Below, one piece after another: positions 8,527-17,389 of a DNA stretch of 64,000 nucleotides. Each line of letters begins with the position of its first letter. Position 1 is the first letter of the stretch. This DNA is from JAJYKN01 sp035516155 (lineage in GTDB: Bacteria; Nitrospirota; UBA9217), in NCBI GenBank assembly GCA_035516155.1, contig DATJAP010000041.1, positions 51,323-115,322 on the forward strand. The letters are read 5' to 3'. The translations under genes were made by a program, and so were the position numbers. The notes beneath the pieces are model-generated. The model searched no databases. It was not told the origin of the DNA and saw nothing but the letters and a program-made list of their open reading frames with translations.

Positions 8527-9093
8527 ATGAATAGGAGGCTGTTAAGGATTCTTCTTATTCTCTGCGCATCAAGTGTTCAGTCCAGCGCGCTAGCAGGCCC
8601 GTCCTTACCTCCGGCTTACGTCAAAGCAGAGCGCATGTTTGCATCGGGGAAATATACTGATGCTCTCCTTTTCTATAAGCAGGCCCTCGCCAACAGAACA
8701 GGAAAGGTTGCCCGAGGCGATATTCAATCTCGGATCGGCGACTGCTTTTTTCGGCTTCAAGATTACGGTAATGCACGAAATGCCTATCGCAGCGCCCTGC
8801 AACAGCAGAAGCTCTCCCAACGTCCACCGACCCAATACTGGATTGGGTTCTGCGCCTTTCTTCTTGGAAAGGACCAAGAAGCAATAGCTGAATTTCTGAA
8901 AATACCTAAACTTTATCCTTCCTCAGGGATCTGGGTCGGCACGGCATATTATTGGGCAGGAAGAGCCGGAGATCGGATGGGCCAGAAAGAGCTGGCAGAA
9001 GAGTATTATCGCAGGGCAGGCGGAAAAGGGAAGTTTTCCTACGAACAGTTTGCGCTCAAGAAGGCTGAGGAGGTGAAAAAAAGCAAGCAATGA
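8527..9093 (+). CDS. Secreted tetratricopeptide-repeat protein
   Basis: An exported protein of about 188 residues. It has an N-terminal signal peptide (MNRRLLRILLILCASSVQSSALA) followed by three or more TPR-like helix pairs, with repeat cores such as AERMFASGKYTDALLFYKQAL and GDCFFRLQDYGNARNAYRSAL (the conserved Y/A/A positions are visible). GGGAGGAATC before the ATG at 8527 decides the start. The size and layout resemble YbgF/BamD-like periplasmic scaffold proteins, but no specific family is recognised. It stands alone before recN. Confidence 0.75.
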   Translation: MNRRLLRILLILCASSVQSSALAGPSLPPAYVKAERMFASGKYTDALLFYKQALANRTGKVARGDIQSRIGDCFFRLQDYGNARNAYRSALQQQKLSQRPPTQYWIGFCAFLLGKDQEAIAEFLKIPKLYPSSGIWVGTAYYWAGRAGDRMGQKELAEEYYRRAGGKGKFSYEQFALKKAEEVKKSKQ

Positions 9094-9101
9094 TTGGCGA
9101 A

Positions 9102-9164
9102 TAGTATTAGCAAGGGAACTCTCTTGATGCGATACTCATGTTTCTTGCCTAATACTTCTTACTG
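9102..9164. repeat. Imperfect inverted repeat / 7-nt periodic spacer before recN
   Basis: AGTATTAGCAAG near 9103 pairs imperfectly with CTTGCCTAATACT near 9146. Read on the minus strand the right half falls into 7-base words (AGTAAGA, AGTATTA, GGCAAGA, AACATGA). This matches the style of the other gene-end arrays at 10888, 25694, 28256 and 48544. Confidence 0.4.
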
Positions 9165-9181
9165 TCTGGCCCGACCTTTTT

Positions 9182-10882
9182 ATGTTAAAAGAACTGAATA
9201 TTAAAAACTTTGCCATCATCGACCAACTTCGCGTTGAATTCACGCCGGGTTTGAATGCGTTTACCGGCGAAACCGGCGCAGGCAAGTCCATTGTCGTCGA
9301 TGCACTCAACCTTGCTCTGGGCGAGCGGGCCAACGCGGACCTTATCCGGACCGGTTGTCAGGAGGCGGTTGTGGAAGCCGATTTCGAGCTCGACAGCCGC
9401 AGTTTCAAGGATGTCTCGGCATTGCTCGCCGATCAGGGGATTGAACTGCGGGCAAATGAAGATCTTATCGTGCGAAGGGTTCTTTCTTCATCAGGCAAGA
9501 ACAAGGTTTACATAAACGGGAGCCTCGCCAATCTTACTGCGCTTGCAGAGCTGGGCTCGATCCTCGCGGACATTCACGGCCAGCATGAGCATCAATCACT
9601 GCTGGCGATCGAACGACAGAGGGAGATGCTCGATTCTTTTGGAGACCTTGAAAGCCTGCGGGAAGAGGTGGCAGCTGTCTATGCCCGTCTGACGGATGTG
9701 AGGAAGGAACTGGCTAAACTCGAAACGGGCGAGCGCGACCGGGCACAGCGTGAGGATATCCTCCGGTTCCAGAAAAACGAGATCGACGCAGCGATGCTGA
9801 AACCGGGAGAGGACCTGGAACTCGCGAATATGCAGAAAGTCCTGGCCAATTCCGAAAGACTGACCGCTCTCTGCGCAATGGTGGATGAGGCACTCTATTC
9901 GTCGGATGATTCGGTGGTGACGATGCTGATAAAATCGATCAATGGTTTGAAGGACATCGTTGAAATTGACAAAAAACTCGCTGGCGCCGTCGACCTCTGT
10001 GAATCGGCCCGCGCTCAGATCGAAGAGGCCGCGCGTGAGCTGTCCTCCTACAGCAGCGGTATGGAGTTTGACCCCGAGCGGCTGGAGCAGGTCGGCGACC
10101 GGCTTGACCTGATCCATAAACTGAAAAAAAAATATGGGAACACGATTGAAGAAATCCTGGAGTTTGGTGTCAGGGCCGGCGCTGAACTCGACCGGATGGA
10201 ACGGAGCACTGAGGAGATCGAACGGCTAAAATCGGAGATCCAGGCGATCAAATTCGGGCTGACCGACAAAGCGAACGAACTCACTAGAAAGAGAAGAGTG
10301 GCGGCGAAAGACCTTGAAAAGAAGGTGGAGGACGAACTGGCGCACCTTGGGATGAAGAAGACGACTTTTAACCTGAAGATAACGCAAGAGCCCGGGGGCG
10401 ACACGCTGGACGGCCACAAGATCGACCCCCGCGGCGCGGACCGCGTGGAATTCCTCATTTCTCCAAACCCGGGAGAAGAATCGAAACCGCTTGCGAAGAT
10501 AGCCTCGGGCGGCGAGCTTTCGCGTATCATGCTGGCGCTCAAGTCAATTCTGGTCGAGGGAGACAGAATACCCACGGTAGTGTTTGATGAAGTTGACGCG
10601 GGCATCGGCGGAGCGGTTGCGGAGGAAGTTGGAAAGAAGCTCAAGCGCATTGCGGCGAAACGTCAGGTCTTTTGCATTACCCATTTGCCTCAGATCGCGA
10701 GTCTGGCCGACAGCCACTACGGCGTGACCAAATCGGTGAAAAAAGACCGGACGAGCACCGAGGTCCGTCTGCTTGAACAGAAAGAACGGGTCGACGAAAT
10801 TGCCCGAATGCTCGGCGGAAAGATCATTACGGACGCGACGGTCAGGCACGCCGAGGAGATGATGGAGCGGGGAAGCGCGTAA
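9182..10882 (+). CDS. recN: DNA repair protein RecN
   Basis: An SMC-like ATPase for double-strand break repair, 566 residues, the normal family length. It begins MLKELNIKNFAIIDQL and has Walker A GETGAGKS (about 29-36), a long coiled-coil middle (about 150-370), the ABC signature KIASGGELSRIMLAL, and Walker B VVFDEVDAGIGG (about residue 460). The H-loop lies in ITHLPQIAS. There is no strong ribosome-binding site before the ATG at 9182, but the start agrees with the family N-terminus. No SOS box was recognised upstream. Confidence 0.96.
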   Translation: MLKELNIKNFAIIDQLRVEFTPGLNAFTGETGAGKSIVVDALNLALGERANADLIRTGCQEAVVEADFELDSRSFKDVSALLADQGIELRANEDLIVRRVLSSSGKNKVYINGSLANLTALAELGSILADIHGQHEHQSLLAIERQREMLDSFGDLESLREEVAAVYARLTDVRKELAKLETGERDRAQREDILRFQKNEIDAAMLKPGEDLELANMQKVLANSERLTALCAMVDEALYSSDDSVVTMLIKSINGLKDIVEIDKKLAGAVDLCESARAQIEEAARELSSYSSGMEFDPERLEQVGDRLDLIHKLKKKYGNTIEEILEFGVRAGAELDRMERSTEEIERLKSEIQAIKFGLTDKANELTRKRRVAAKDLEKKVEDELAHLGMKKTTFNLKITQEPGGDTLDGHKIDPRGADRVEFLISPNPGEESKPLAKIASGGELSRIMLALKSILVEGDRIPTVVFDEVDAGIGGAVAEEVGKKLKRIAAKRQVFCITHLPQIASLADSHYGVTKSVKKDRTSTEVRLLEQKERVDEIARMLGGKIITDATVRHAEEMMERGSA

Positions 10883-10887
10883 AAGAC

Positions 10888-10915
10888 AGTTCACCGTTCG
10901 AGGTTCAGAGTTCAT
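10888..10915 (+). repeat. Degenerate heptamer array after recN
   Basis: Four consecutive 7-base words, AGTTCAC, CGTTCGA, GGTTCAG and AGTTCAT, start six bases after the recN stop. It is one of at least five arrays of this kind in the window. Confidence 0.5.
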
Positions 10916-10942
10916 ATGCGTTGAGAGTGGGGGACATTTGCC

Positions 10943-11149
10943 ATGGGCAAGATAATCGTCAATATCGAATACTGCAAAGGCTGTGAACTCTGTACCACGG
11001 CCTGCACGAAAAAACTGCTGAAAATCGGAGCGCAGTTCAATAAAAGCGGATACTATGCCGTCGAATATTGCGACGACGAAGGGGTCTGTACGGGATGTGC
11101 CCTTTGCGCCGAGATGTGCCCAGATGCAGCGATAGAAGTGTGGAAGTAG
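10943..11149 (+). CDS. 2-oxoacid:ferredoxin oxidoreductase, delta (ferredoxin) subunit
   Basis: A 68-residue protein with two complete [4Fe-4S] motifs, CKGCELCTTAC and CTGCALCAEMC, each followed further on by the usual partner residues. It is the length and type of the KorD/VorD subunit that passes electrons to ferredoxin. It directly precedes the alpha subunit gene, with 62 bases between. A GGGGGAC stretch serves as ribosome-binding site. The substrate (2-oxoglutarate or branched-chain keto acid) cannot be told from this subunit. Confidence 0.85.
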   Translation: MGKIIVNIEYCKGCELCTTACTKKLLKIGAQFNKSGYYAVEYCDDEGVCTGCALCAEMCPDAAIEVWK

Positions 11150-11211
11150 GGAGGTCGGGTGTTCGCCCGGTCTTCATAAAGCAGAAAGCTAAATTTGACA
11201 GGGGAATATTC

Positions 11212-12303
11212 ATGGCAAAAGTTTTGATCACCGGTAACGAAGCGCTTGCCGAAGCGGCCGTCCGGGCGGGGTGCAAACGCTATTTCGGGTATCCCATCAC
11301 CCCGCAGAACGAAATCCCGGAATTCATGTCACGCCGACTGCCTGAAATGGGCGGAACCTTTATTCAGGCAGAGAGTGAGATCGCGGCCATCAACATGGTC
11401 TATGGCGCCGCAGCCGTGGGAGAACGGGCCATGACCTCTTCGTCCAGCCCGGGCATCAGTCTCATGCAGGAAGCGCTGTCGTTCATGGCAGCGTCGGAAC
11501 TGCCGGCGGTAATCGTCAATATGCAGCGCGGCGGCCCCGGACTCGGGAACATTGCGCCGTCGCAGGCCGACTATTTTCAGGCGGTTAAAGGCGGCGGCCA
11601 CGGCGATTATAAACTTTTGGTCTATGCGCCATCGACGATTCAGGAAATCGTCGATCTGACCGTGAAAGCCTTCGACAAGGCCGATGAGTACCTCAATCCC
11701 GTGATGATTCTCGGCGACGGAGTATTGGGACAGATGATGGAACCTGTCGAGTTTCCCGACATCGAACCCAGGCTGGTTGACAAATCCTGGGCCCTCACAG
11801 GAGCAAAGGGCCGGCCGGGCCAGGTTATACGGTCACTTTTCATGCTCCCCGGAGAGGACGGGCTTCTGGAGCAACGGAACTACCTCTTGAAAGCCAAGTA
11901 CGACCGTATGGCCGCGAAGGAGGTGCTCTGCGAGACCTCTCTGACCCAAGACGCCGAGATTGTTCTGGTTGCTTTCGGTACATCGGCGCGCATAGCCAAA
12001 AGCGTAATAGCGCTTGCCAGGGCGGAGGGAATTAAAGCCGGTCTTGTCCGTCCGATAACGTTATTCCCCTTTCCCGAGAAAATCATCTCGGAGATTGCGG
12101 AACAATCGGCGCGGATTTTAGTGGTTGAAATGAACATGGGGCAGATGGTGGAGGATGTGCGGCTGGCAGTGAACGGGAAGGCGCCCGTCTCGTTCTACGG
12201 AAGGCCGGGTGGCGCTGTACTCGCGGTTGAAGATGTTCTGTGCGCCGTCCGAAGCTGCATGCGCAACGACACAGGGGTAAAGACGCCTGCTGGTTGCGAC
12301 TAA
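11212..12303 (+). CDS. 2-oxoacid:ferredoxin oxidoreductase, alpha subunit
   Basis: About 363 residues of the KorA/VorA pyrimidine-domain subunit. The start at MAKVLITGNEALAEAA is preceded by CAGGGGAA; a longer frame would run into the ferredoxin gene. Family blocks seen are YPITPQNEIPEF, FIQAESEIAAINMV, SSSPGISLMQEA and RGGPGLGNIAPSQ. It forms the reductive or oxidative decarboxylase with the TPP-binding beta and a gamma subunit, in the cytoplasm. Unusually, the next gene is cysK, and no beta or gamma gene is found in this window. Confidence 0.9.
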   Translation: MAKVLITGNEALAEAAVRAGCKRYFGYPITPQNEIPEFMSRRLPEMGGTFIQAESEIAAINMVYGAAAVGERAMTSSSSPGISLMQEALSFMAASELPAVIVNMQRGGPGLGNIAPSQADYFQAVKGGGHGDYKLLVYAPSTIQEIVDLTVKAFDKADEYLNPVMILGDGVLGQMMEPVEFPDIEPRLVDKSWALTGAKGRPGQVIRSLFMLPGEDGLLEQRNYLLKAKYDRMAAKEVLCETSLTQDAEIVLVAFGTSARIAKSVIALARAEGIKAGLVRPITLFPFPEKIISEIAEQSARILVVEMNMGQMVEDVRLAVNGKAPVSFYGRPGGAVLAVEDVLCAVRSCMRNDTGVKTPAGCD

Positions 12304-12333
12304 AACGGGAACTACCTGGAAAGGGAACCTCTC

Positions 12334-13269
12334 ATGTCCAAGATAAAAACCATTCTTGATCTGATCGGGAACACACCCATGGTTAAACTGACCCGCATTT
12401 CGGGCGCCGGCGATGCGGAAATCTGGGCGAAACTTGAGGGATACAACCCCGGCGGAAGCGTGAAAGACCGACCCGCCCTTGCCATGATCGCGGACGCAGA
12501 GCAGAAGGGAACGCTTAAAAAGGGGATGAAGATCGTGGAGCCCACGAGCGGCAATACAGGTATCGGGCTTGCCATGGTGGCCGCGGTCAAGGGTTATCCC
12601 GTCGTTCTGACCATGCCCGAAACCATGACCGTCGAGCGCCGACAGCTGCTCCAGGCATATGGTGCGGAACTGGTCCTTACGCCCGGGGACAAAGGCATGC
12701 AGGGAGCCATTGACCGGGCGGACGAGATCGCCGCATCGGGCAGGGAATATTTTATGCCCCAGCAGTTCGCGAACCCCGCGAATCCTATGGTCCACCGCCG
12801 GACAACAGCAAAGGAAATTCTTACATTTATGGGCAGGAAACGAATCAGCGCCTTCGTCGCCGGCGTTGGCACCGGTGGGACCATCACCGGGGTGGGCGAA
12901 ACGCTCAGGAAACAGTTCAAGGACATAAAGATCTTTGCCGTTGAGCCAGCCTCCTCACCAGTACTTTCGGGAGGGAAGCCCGGCGCCCACAAGATTCCCG
13001 GTCTCGGCGCCGGGTTTGTGCCGACGATCCTGAACACCCGCGTGTACGATGAGGTGATCGCGGTCGCAAACGAACAGGCTGCTGAGACAACCCGGCGTCT
13101 CGCTCGGGAGGAAGGCCTTCTCGTGGGGATATCGTCCGGGGCGGCATGCTGGGCGGCGCTCCACGTCGCCGCCCGCTTGGGCAAGGGGAAATGCGTTGTG
13201 GTCGTGTTTCCCGACGGCGGTGAGCGCTATCTGACGACGGGCGTGTTCGAGCGGAAGAGCGGCGCATAA
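12334..13269 (+). CDS. cysK: Cysteine synthase A (O-acetylserine sulfhydrylase)
   Basis: A PLP enzyme of 311 residues making cysteine from O-acetylserine and sulfide. The PLP lysine is K44 in NPGGSVKDRPA. The substrate loop is PTSGNTGIGLAM, the phosphate-binding loop GVGTGGTITG, and the C-terminal ISSGAA block is present. GGAACCTCTC precedes the ATG. It lies 30 bases after the oxidoreductase alpha gene and 5 bases before the Yip1 gene, so it is probably co-transcribed with the cysteine desulfurase downstream. Confidence 0.95.
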   Translation: MSKIKTILDLIGNTPMVKLTRISGAGDAEIWAKLEGYNPGGSVKDRPALAMIADAEQKGTLKKGMKIVEPTSGNTGIGLAMVAAVKGYPVVLTMPETMTVERRQLLQAYGAELVLTPGDKGMQGAIDRADEIAASGREYFMPQQFANPANPMVHRRTTAKEILTFMGRKRISAFVAGVGTGGTITGVGETLRKQFKDIKIFAVEPASSPVLSGGKPGAHKIPGLGAGFVPTILNTRVYDEVIAVANEQAAETTRRLAREEGLLVGISSGAACWAALHVAARLGKGKCVVVVFPDGGERYLTTGVFERKSGA

Positions 13270-13273
13270 GAAC

Positions 13274-13888
13274 ATGCACGGGGGAACGGAATCCATCAGG
13301 GCATTATTGATCCGCGTGAAGAATATCCTTATCCGGCCCCGGGATGAGTGGCGGGTAATCAGGGACGAGCCGAAAACGTATTCGGGCATCATCCTCCGCT
13401 ATGTCGCCATCCTCGCAGCAATTCCGCCGGCAGCGGCCGTCATAGACGGGATTGTTTTCAACGGACCCGTCCCGAGAAGCACTCTCCTCTCGTCTCTCAG
13501 CCGCCTTCTCTTGCAGAATGTAATGTGGTACTGCATCTCGGTCATTAATGTTGTGATTACCGGAGCGATTATTGCGGCAGTTGTCACGACCTCTGAATCG
13601 CGATGGGGCGGTCTCCCGGGATTAAAGGTCGCAGCATACTCCTTCACCCCGCTCTTTATAGCAGGGGTGCTCGCTGTTATCCCAGCGATGAACTGGATCG
13701 TTTATGCTGCGATCCTTTACAGTATCTATCTCGTCTATCTCGGAATCATCGGTCTCGCGTCCACAGGGAGAAAACAGGCAATAGGATATGCCATCGCGTC
13801 GTTTCTTTCCGCGTCGGTATTTCTCGGTATTATGAACATCGTTGAATATTTTTTTGAAACGACGTTATTGAATAAGATTGCTTCTTGA
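13274..13888 (+). CDS. Yip1-domain membrane protein
   Basis: A 204-residue integral membrane protein. A cytoplasmic head (RVKNILIRPRDEWRVIRDEP, the typical opening of bacterial Yip1/YesK-type proteins) is followed by five predicted membrane segments (about 40-60, 75-100, 115-135, 140-160, 175-195). The bacterial family has no settled function. It sits between cysK and the cysteine desulfurase with very short gaps, so it shares their transcript. A role in sulfur metabolism is not supported by sequence. Confidence 0.75.
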   Translation: MHGGTESIRALLIRVKNILIRPRDEWRVIRDEPKTYSGIILRYVAILAAIPPAAAVIDGIVFNGPVPRSTLLSSLSRLLLQNVMWYCISVINVVITGAIIAAVVTTSESRWGGLPGLKVAAYSFTPLFIAGVLAVIPAMNWIVYAAILYSIYLVYLGIIGLASTGRKQAIGYAIASFLSASVFLGIMNIVEYFFETTLLNKIAS

Positions 13889-13903
13889 TTTGCCAGGATA
13901 GGC

Positions 13904-15025
13904 ATGAAACCGATCTACCTCGATTACAATGCAAGCACGCCCGTGGCTCCCCGAGTGTTTGAGGAGATGCTGCCCTACTTGCGGGAAAAGTACGGCAACC
14001 CGTCCTCAAGCCACGCCTTCGGCATCGCCTGCCGGGCCGGGATCGAGCAGGCGCGGGAGCGGCTGGCTCTCCTCCTGAGATGCGATGCGTCGGAAATCAT
14101 CTTTACCAGCGGAGCCACAGAGTCGAATAACATGGTGATCAAGGGGATCGCAAAAGCCGCCGGAAAGGGGAAGCACTTCATCACTTCGCGGATAGAGCAC
14201 CCCGCGGTGCTGGAACCCTGCAGACACCTTGAACGCTTCGGGTATCGCGTAACGTATCTGCCCGTTGATCGATTCGGCATCGTGGATCCGGCTGATCTTG
14301 AAAAGGCTGTCACGCCGGACACGGCTCTGGTGACGATCATGCACTCGAACAATGAGGTTGGGACGATCCAGGATATTGGAGAACTCGCGCGGATCACGGC
14401 AGCACGCGGTGTTCCATTCCATACCGATGCGGCGCAGAGTGTGGGCAAGGTGCGTATGCAGGTCGATGATCTGGGTGTGGATTTTCTGACTGTGGCAGGC
14501 CACAAGTTCTATGCTCCGAAGGGCATCGGCGCCCTGTACATTAGAAAGGGGCGTAAACTCCCGCCCCTGCTGCACGGGGCCGGACACGAACGGGGCTTTC
14601 GCCCGGGGACGGAGAATGCTGCCTTTATCGTTGGCATCGGAGAGGCCGCCATGATTGCGGCGCCCATAATCGAGAGCGAGGGCGCCCGCCAGATCCAGCT
14701 CGGGAAGAAGCTCTATCAAGGCTTGAGGCAGGCCGGCCTCGAGGTGCATCTGAACGGCCACCCGGAGAAAAAGCTCCCCAATACCTGGAATATTAGCTTC
14801 GGAGGATTTGACGCCATTTCAATCATGGAACTGCTCGCAGGTGTAGCAGTCTCTCCCGGCGCTGCATGCCATGGTAAGCTTATTGAGCCGTCCCATGTGC
14901 TCGTCGCGATGGGCGTGGACCGCGACCTCGCCCGGGGGGCGATCCGGTTCAGCCTCGGTCGGGAGACGACGGAACCCGAGATCGATGAGGTCATTGCCCG
15001 GCTGGCACAGGGCTTGATTCGATAA
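13904..15025 (+). CDS. Cysteine desulfurase (IscS/NifS family)
   Basis: A PLP enzyme of 373 residues that takes sulfur from cysteine to form a persulfide for Fe-S clusters and thiolation. It starts MKPIYLDYNASTP, with HTDAAQSVGK, the PLP lysine in VAGHKFYAPKG (about residue 205), and the catalytic Cys at about residue 322 in SPGAACHGK. The Cys loop is GAACHG rather than the IscS GSACTS form, which puts it nearer the selenocysteine-lyase-like or SufS-free group. No iscU or iscA gene is adjacent. It probably works with the neighbouring cysK. Confidence 0.9.
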   Translation: MKPIYLDYNASTPVAPRVFEEMLPYLREKYGNPSSSHAFGIACRAGIEQARERLALLLRCDASEIIFTSGATESNNMVIKGIAKAAGKGKHFITSRIEHPAVLEPCRHLERFGYRVTYLPVDRFGIVDPADLEKAVTPDTALVTIMHSNNEVGTIQDIGELARITAARGVPFHTDAAQSVGKVRMQVDDLGVDFLTVAGHKFYAPKGIGALYIRKGRKLPPLLHGAGHERGFRPGTENAAFIVGIGEAAMIAAPIIESEGARQIQLGKKLYQGLRQAGLEVHLNGHPEKKLPNTWNISFGGFDAISIMELLAGVAVSPGAACHGKLIEPSHVLVAMGVDRDLARGAIRFSLGRETTEPEIDEVIARLAQGLIR

Positions 15026-15051
15026 TCCGGAATGTGAACAGGGGTTGACGC

Positions 15052-16434
15052 ATGTCAGGCGAAACCATACTCATCGTTGATGATGAAGAGAGCGTCCGAA
15101 AAAGCCTAGCCGATGTTATGCGCGATGAAGGCTATGACGTCGTGACCGTGGCGTCAGGCAAGGAGGGGATCGACGCACTCAACGAAACTCAACCATCGTT
15201 GGCGCTTCTCGACATCACCATGCCTGACATGGACGGGATCGAGACGCTGCGAAGGATACGAGAGGTCAGGCCGGACCTGCCGGTCATCATGGTCACGGGC
15301 CACGGCACGATTGAGACGGCGGTCAAGACCACGAAGATGGGCGCCTATGACTTCATCGTAAAACCGCCGGAGCTTCAGCACCTCACGCTCGTTGTGAAAC
15401 ACGGGATCGAGGAATCACGGCTTCGCGAGGAAAACGAATCGCTCCGGCAGAGCATTGAGCGGCGGAGCGAGATCGTGGGAGAGAGTGTGAAAATCCAGGC
15501 GCTCAAACAGCAGATTGCGCTTGCCGGACCGACAAACGGGTGGGTCTTGATCCACGGCGAGAGCGGGACGGGCAAGGAACTCGTTGCCCGGTCCATTCAC
15601 CGGGCGAGCAGGCGCGCGAACGGACCCTTCGTGGAGGTCAACTGCGCGGCCATACCGCAGGATCTTATTGAAAGCGAGCTCTTCGGCCACGAAAAGGGCT
15701 CGTTCACCGGCGCGACGGGCATGAAACGCGGGAAATTTGAGATTGCCCACAGTGGGACCATTTTCCTCGATGAGATTGCGGACATGAGCCTGGCCACACA
15801 GGCAAAGGTGCTGCGGGTACTCGAAGGCCAGGAGTTCCAGCGGGTGGGAGGAACGAGGACGCTGAAATCAGATGTACGCGTGATCGCCGCATCGAACAAG
15901 AACCTGCTTGACGAGATCAAGAATGGCGCATTCCGCCAGGACTTGTTCTATCGGCTGAATGTGATACCTCTTGAAGTACCGCCGCTCCGGGAGCGCGTCG
16001 ACGATATTCCGCGCCTGGTGCGTTATTTTCTGCGGGAGTATTCGGGCGAGTATGGGCAGAAGGCCAAGACGATCGAAGAGGAGGCGCTTGAGCTGTTCGT
16101 CAACTACTCCTGGCCGGGTAATGTGCGCGAACTCCGCAATTTCATCGAGCGGTTGATCATCATGGTGACCGGCCCGGTGCTCACGGCCCGCGATGTGCCG
16201 CCGCCCGTCGGCGGCGTCAGCGAGAACGGCACCCATCGCGAAGGCGCAATGATGGGGATCCCGTCGCATCTTTCTACGCTCAAGGACGCGCGCGCCGAGT
16301 TCGAGCGGGAGTTTATTGCACAGAAGCTTCGGGAATTCGGAGGCAATGTGAGCAAGACCGCTGATGCCATTGGCGTGGAACGCAGCAACCTGCACCGGAA
16401 GATCAAGGCACTGGGTATCGAGATCGAAGATTGA
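15052..16434 (+). CDS. Sigma-54-dependent NtrC-family response regulator
   Basis: A complete three-domain activator of 460 residues. It has a receiver (about 1-120; acidic pair DDEES, phosphoacceptor D in LLDITMPDMDG), a AAA+ domain (about 140-380; Walker A GESGTGKE at about 169, sigma-54 loop GSFTGA, Walker B IFLDEIAD, R-fingers in FRQDLFYRL), and a Fis-type HTH (VSKTADAIGVERSNLHRKI). GSFTGA is a known variant of the GAFTGA loop. No kinase gene is adjacent, so it is an orphan here. It begins 26 bases after the desulfurase gene and ends just before an ABC exporter, which may be its target. Confidence 0.95.
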   Translation: MSGETILIVDDEESVRKSLADVMRDEGYDVVTVASGKEGIDALNETQPSLALLDITMPDMDGIETLRRIREVRPDLPVIMVTGHGTIETAVKTTKMGAYDFIVKPPELQHLTLVVKHGIEESRLREENESLRQSIERRSEIVGESVKIQALKQQIALAGPTNGWVLIHGESGTGKELVARSIHRASRRANGPFVEVNCAAIPQDLIESELFGHEKGSFTGATGMKRGKFEIAHSGTIFLDEIADMSLATQAKVLRVLEGQEFQRVGGTRTLKSDVRVIAASNKNLLDEIKNGAFRQDLFYRLNVIPLEVPPLRERVDDIPRLVRYFLREYSGEYGQKAKTIEEEALELFVNYSWPGNVRELRNFIERLIIMVTGPVLTARDVPPPVGGVSENGTHREGAMMGIPSHLSTLKDARAEFEREFIAQKLREFGGNVSKTADAIGVERSNLHRKIKALGIEIED

Positions 16435-16444
16435 TGAAGGATCC

Positions 16445-17296
16445 ATGACTTTTCCCATGATCGAAACCGTCAACCTTACGAAATATTTCGGTGACCTCGG
16501 CGCCGTGCAGTCCATCAGCATCAGCGTCGCGAAAGGCGAGATATTTGGCCTCCTCGGCCCGAACGGCGCTGGCAAGACGACCACAATCCGTATGCTGACT
16601 ACGCTGGCCGCGCCGACATCGGGGTCTATTTTTGTGGCCGGTCATGATGCGGCGACAGAGCCGCTCAGCGTCAAGCGATCCATCGGAGTCGTACCTCAGA
16701 TGCTGAACCTTGATATCGACCTCACCTGCGCGGAAAACCTTGAATACCACGGAAGACTCCATAAGATGCAGCCGGGAGACCGCGTAGCACGGACTGAAGA
16801 ACTGCTCCAATTCGTCGGGCTCTGGGAGAAGAGGGATACTCCCGTTGAACACCTTTCAGGCGGCATGCGCAGAAGGCTCTTGATTGCGCGGGGACTTATG
16901 CATCGACCGCAGGTGGTCTTCATGGACGAACCCACGGTGGGATTGGACCCGCAGGCGAGAAGGATGATCTGGGCGTTTATTGAATCGCTCAAGCGGAGCG
17001 GCATAACAATTCTGCTGACGACGCACTACATCGAAGAGGCCGATGCGCTCTGCGATCGGGTTGCCATCATGCGTTCGGGAAAGATCATTGCTCTTGACCG
17101 ACCAGCCGCGCTCAAGGACGGAGTTGGGAAATTCGCCGTTGAGTGTCTCGGCAGATACGATGTTTCCCGACAGTTCTTCCAGACAAGGGAAGCAGCGATT
17201 GAGGCTGGTCGCGAACTCTGCTCGGACATCGTGATCCGCGATGTGACGCTGGAGGACGTGTTTATCAGCATGACGGGTGAAAGGATTGACGCATAA
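16445..17296 (+). CDS. ABC-2-type exporter, ATP-binding protein
   Basis: A 283-residue DrrA/CcmA-like ATPase. Walker A is GLLGPNGAGKTTT, the signature is LSGGMRRRLLIARG, Walker B is VVFMDEPTVGLDP and the switch His is in LLTTHYIEEAD. The C-terminal 60 residues form the DrrA-type tail. The start at 16445 (MTFPMIETV) is preceded by GAAGGATCC; the next Met, four residues on, is also possible. It pairs with the membrane protein downstream. The substrate is unknown. Confidence 0.92.
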   Translation: MTFPMIETVNLTKYFGDLGAVQSISISVAKGEIFGLLGPNGAGKTTTIRMLTTLAAPTSGSIFVAGHDAATEPLSVKRSIGVVPQMLNLDIDLTCAENLEYHGRLHKMQPGDRVARTEELLQFVGLWEKRDTPVEHLSGGMRRRLLIARGLMHRPQVVFMDEPTVGLDPQARRMIWAFIESLKRSGITILLTTHYIEEADALCDRVAIMRSGKIIALDRPAALKDGVGKFAVECLGRYDVSRQFFQTREAAIEAGRELCSDIVIRDVTLEDVFISMTGERIDA

Positions 17297-17389
17297 TATA
17301 TCAGGGAACGGCGGATGAACACGATTAGGCAAGGACAAAGAATAATCACTGAATTCTTATGCAATTTTATTGTGTTTCTTTCTGGTTAG

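Noticed and set aside
15700..15730. GSFTGA loop as evidence of a defective sigma-54 activator
   Set aside because: GSFTGA is a known functional variant of GAFTGA, and the rest of the AAA+ motifs are intact.
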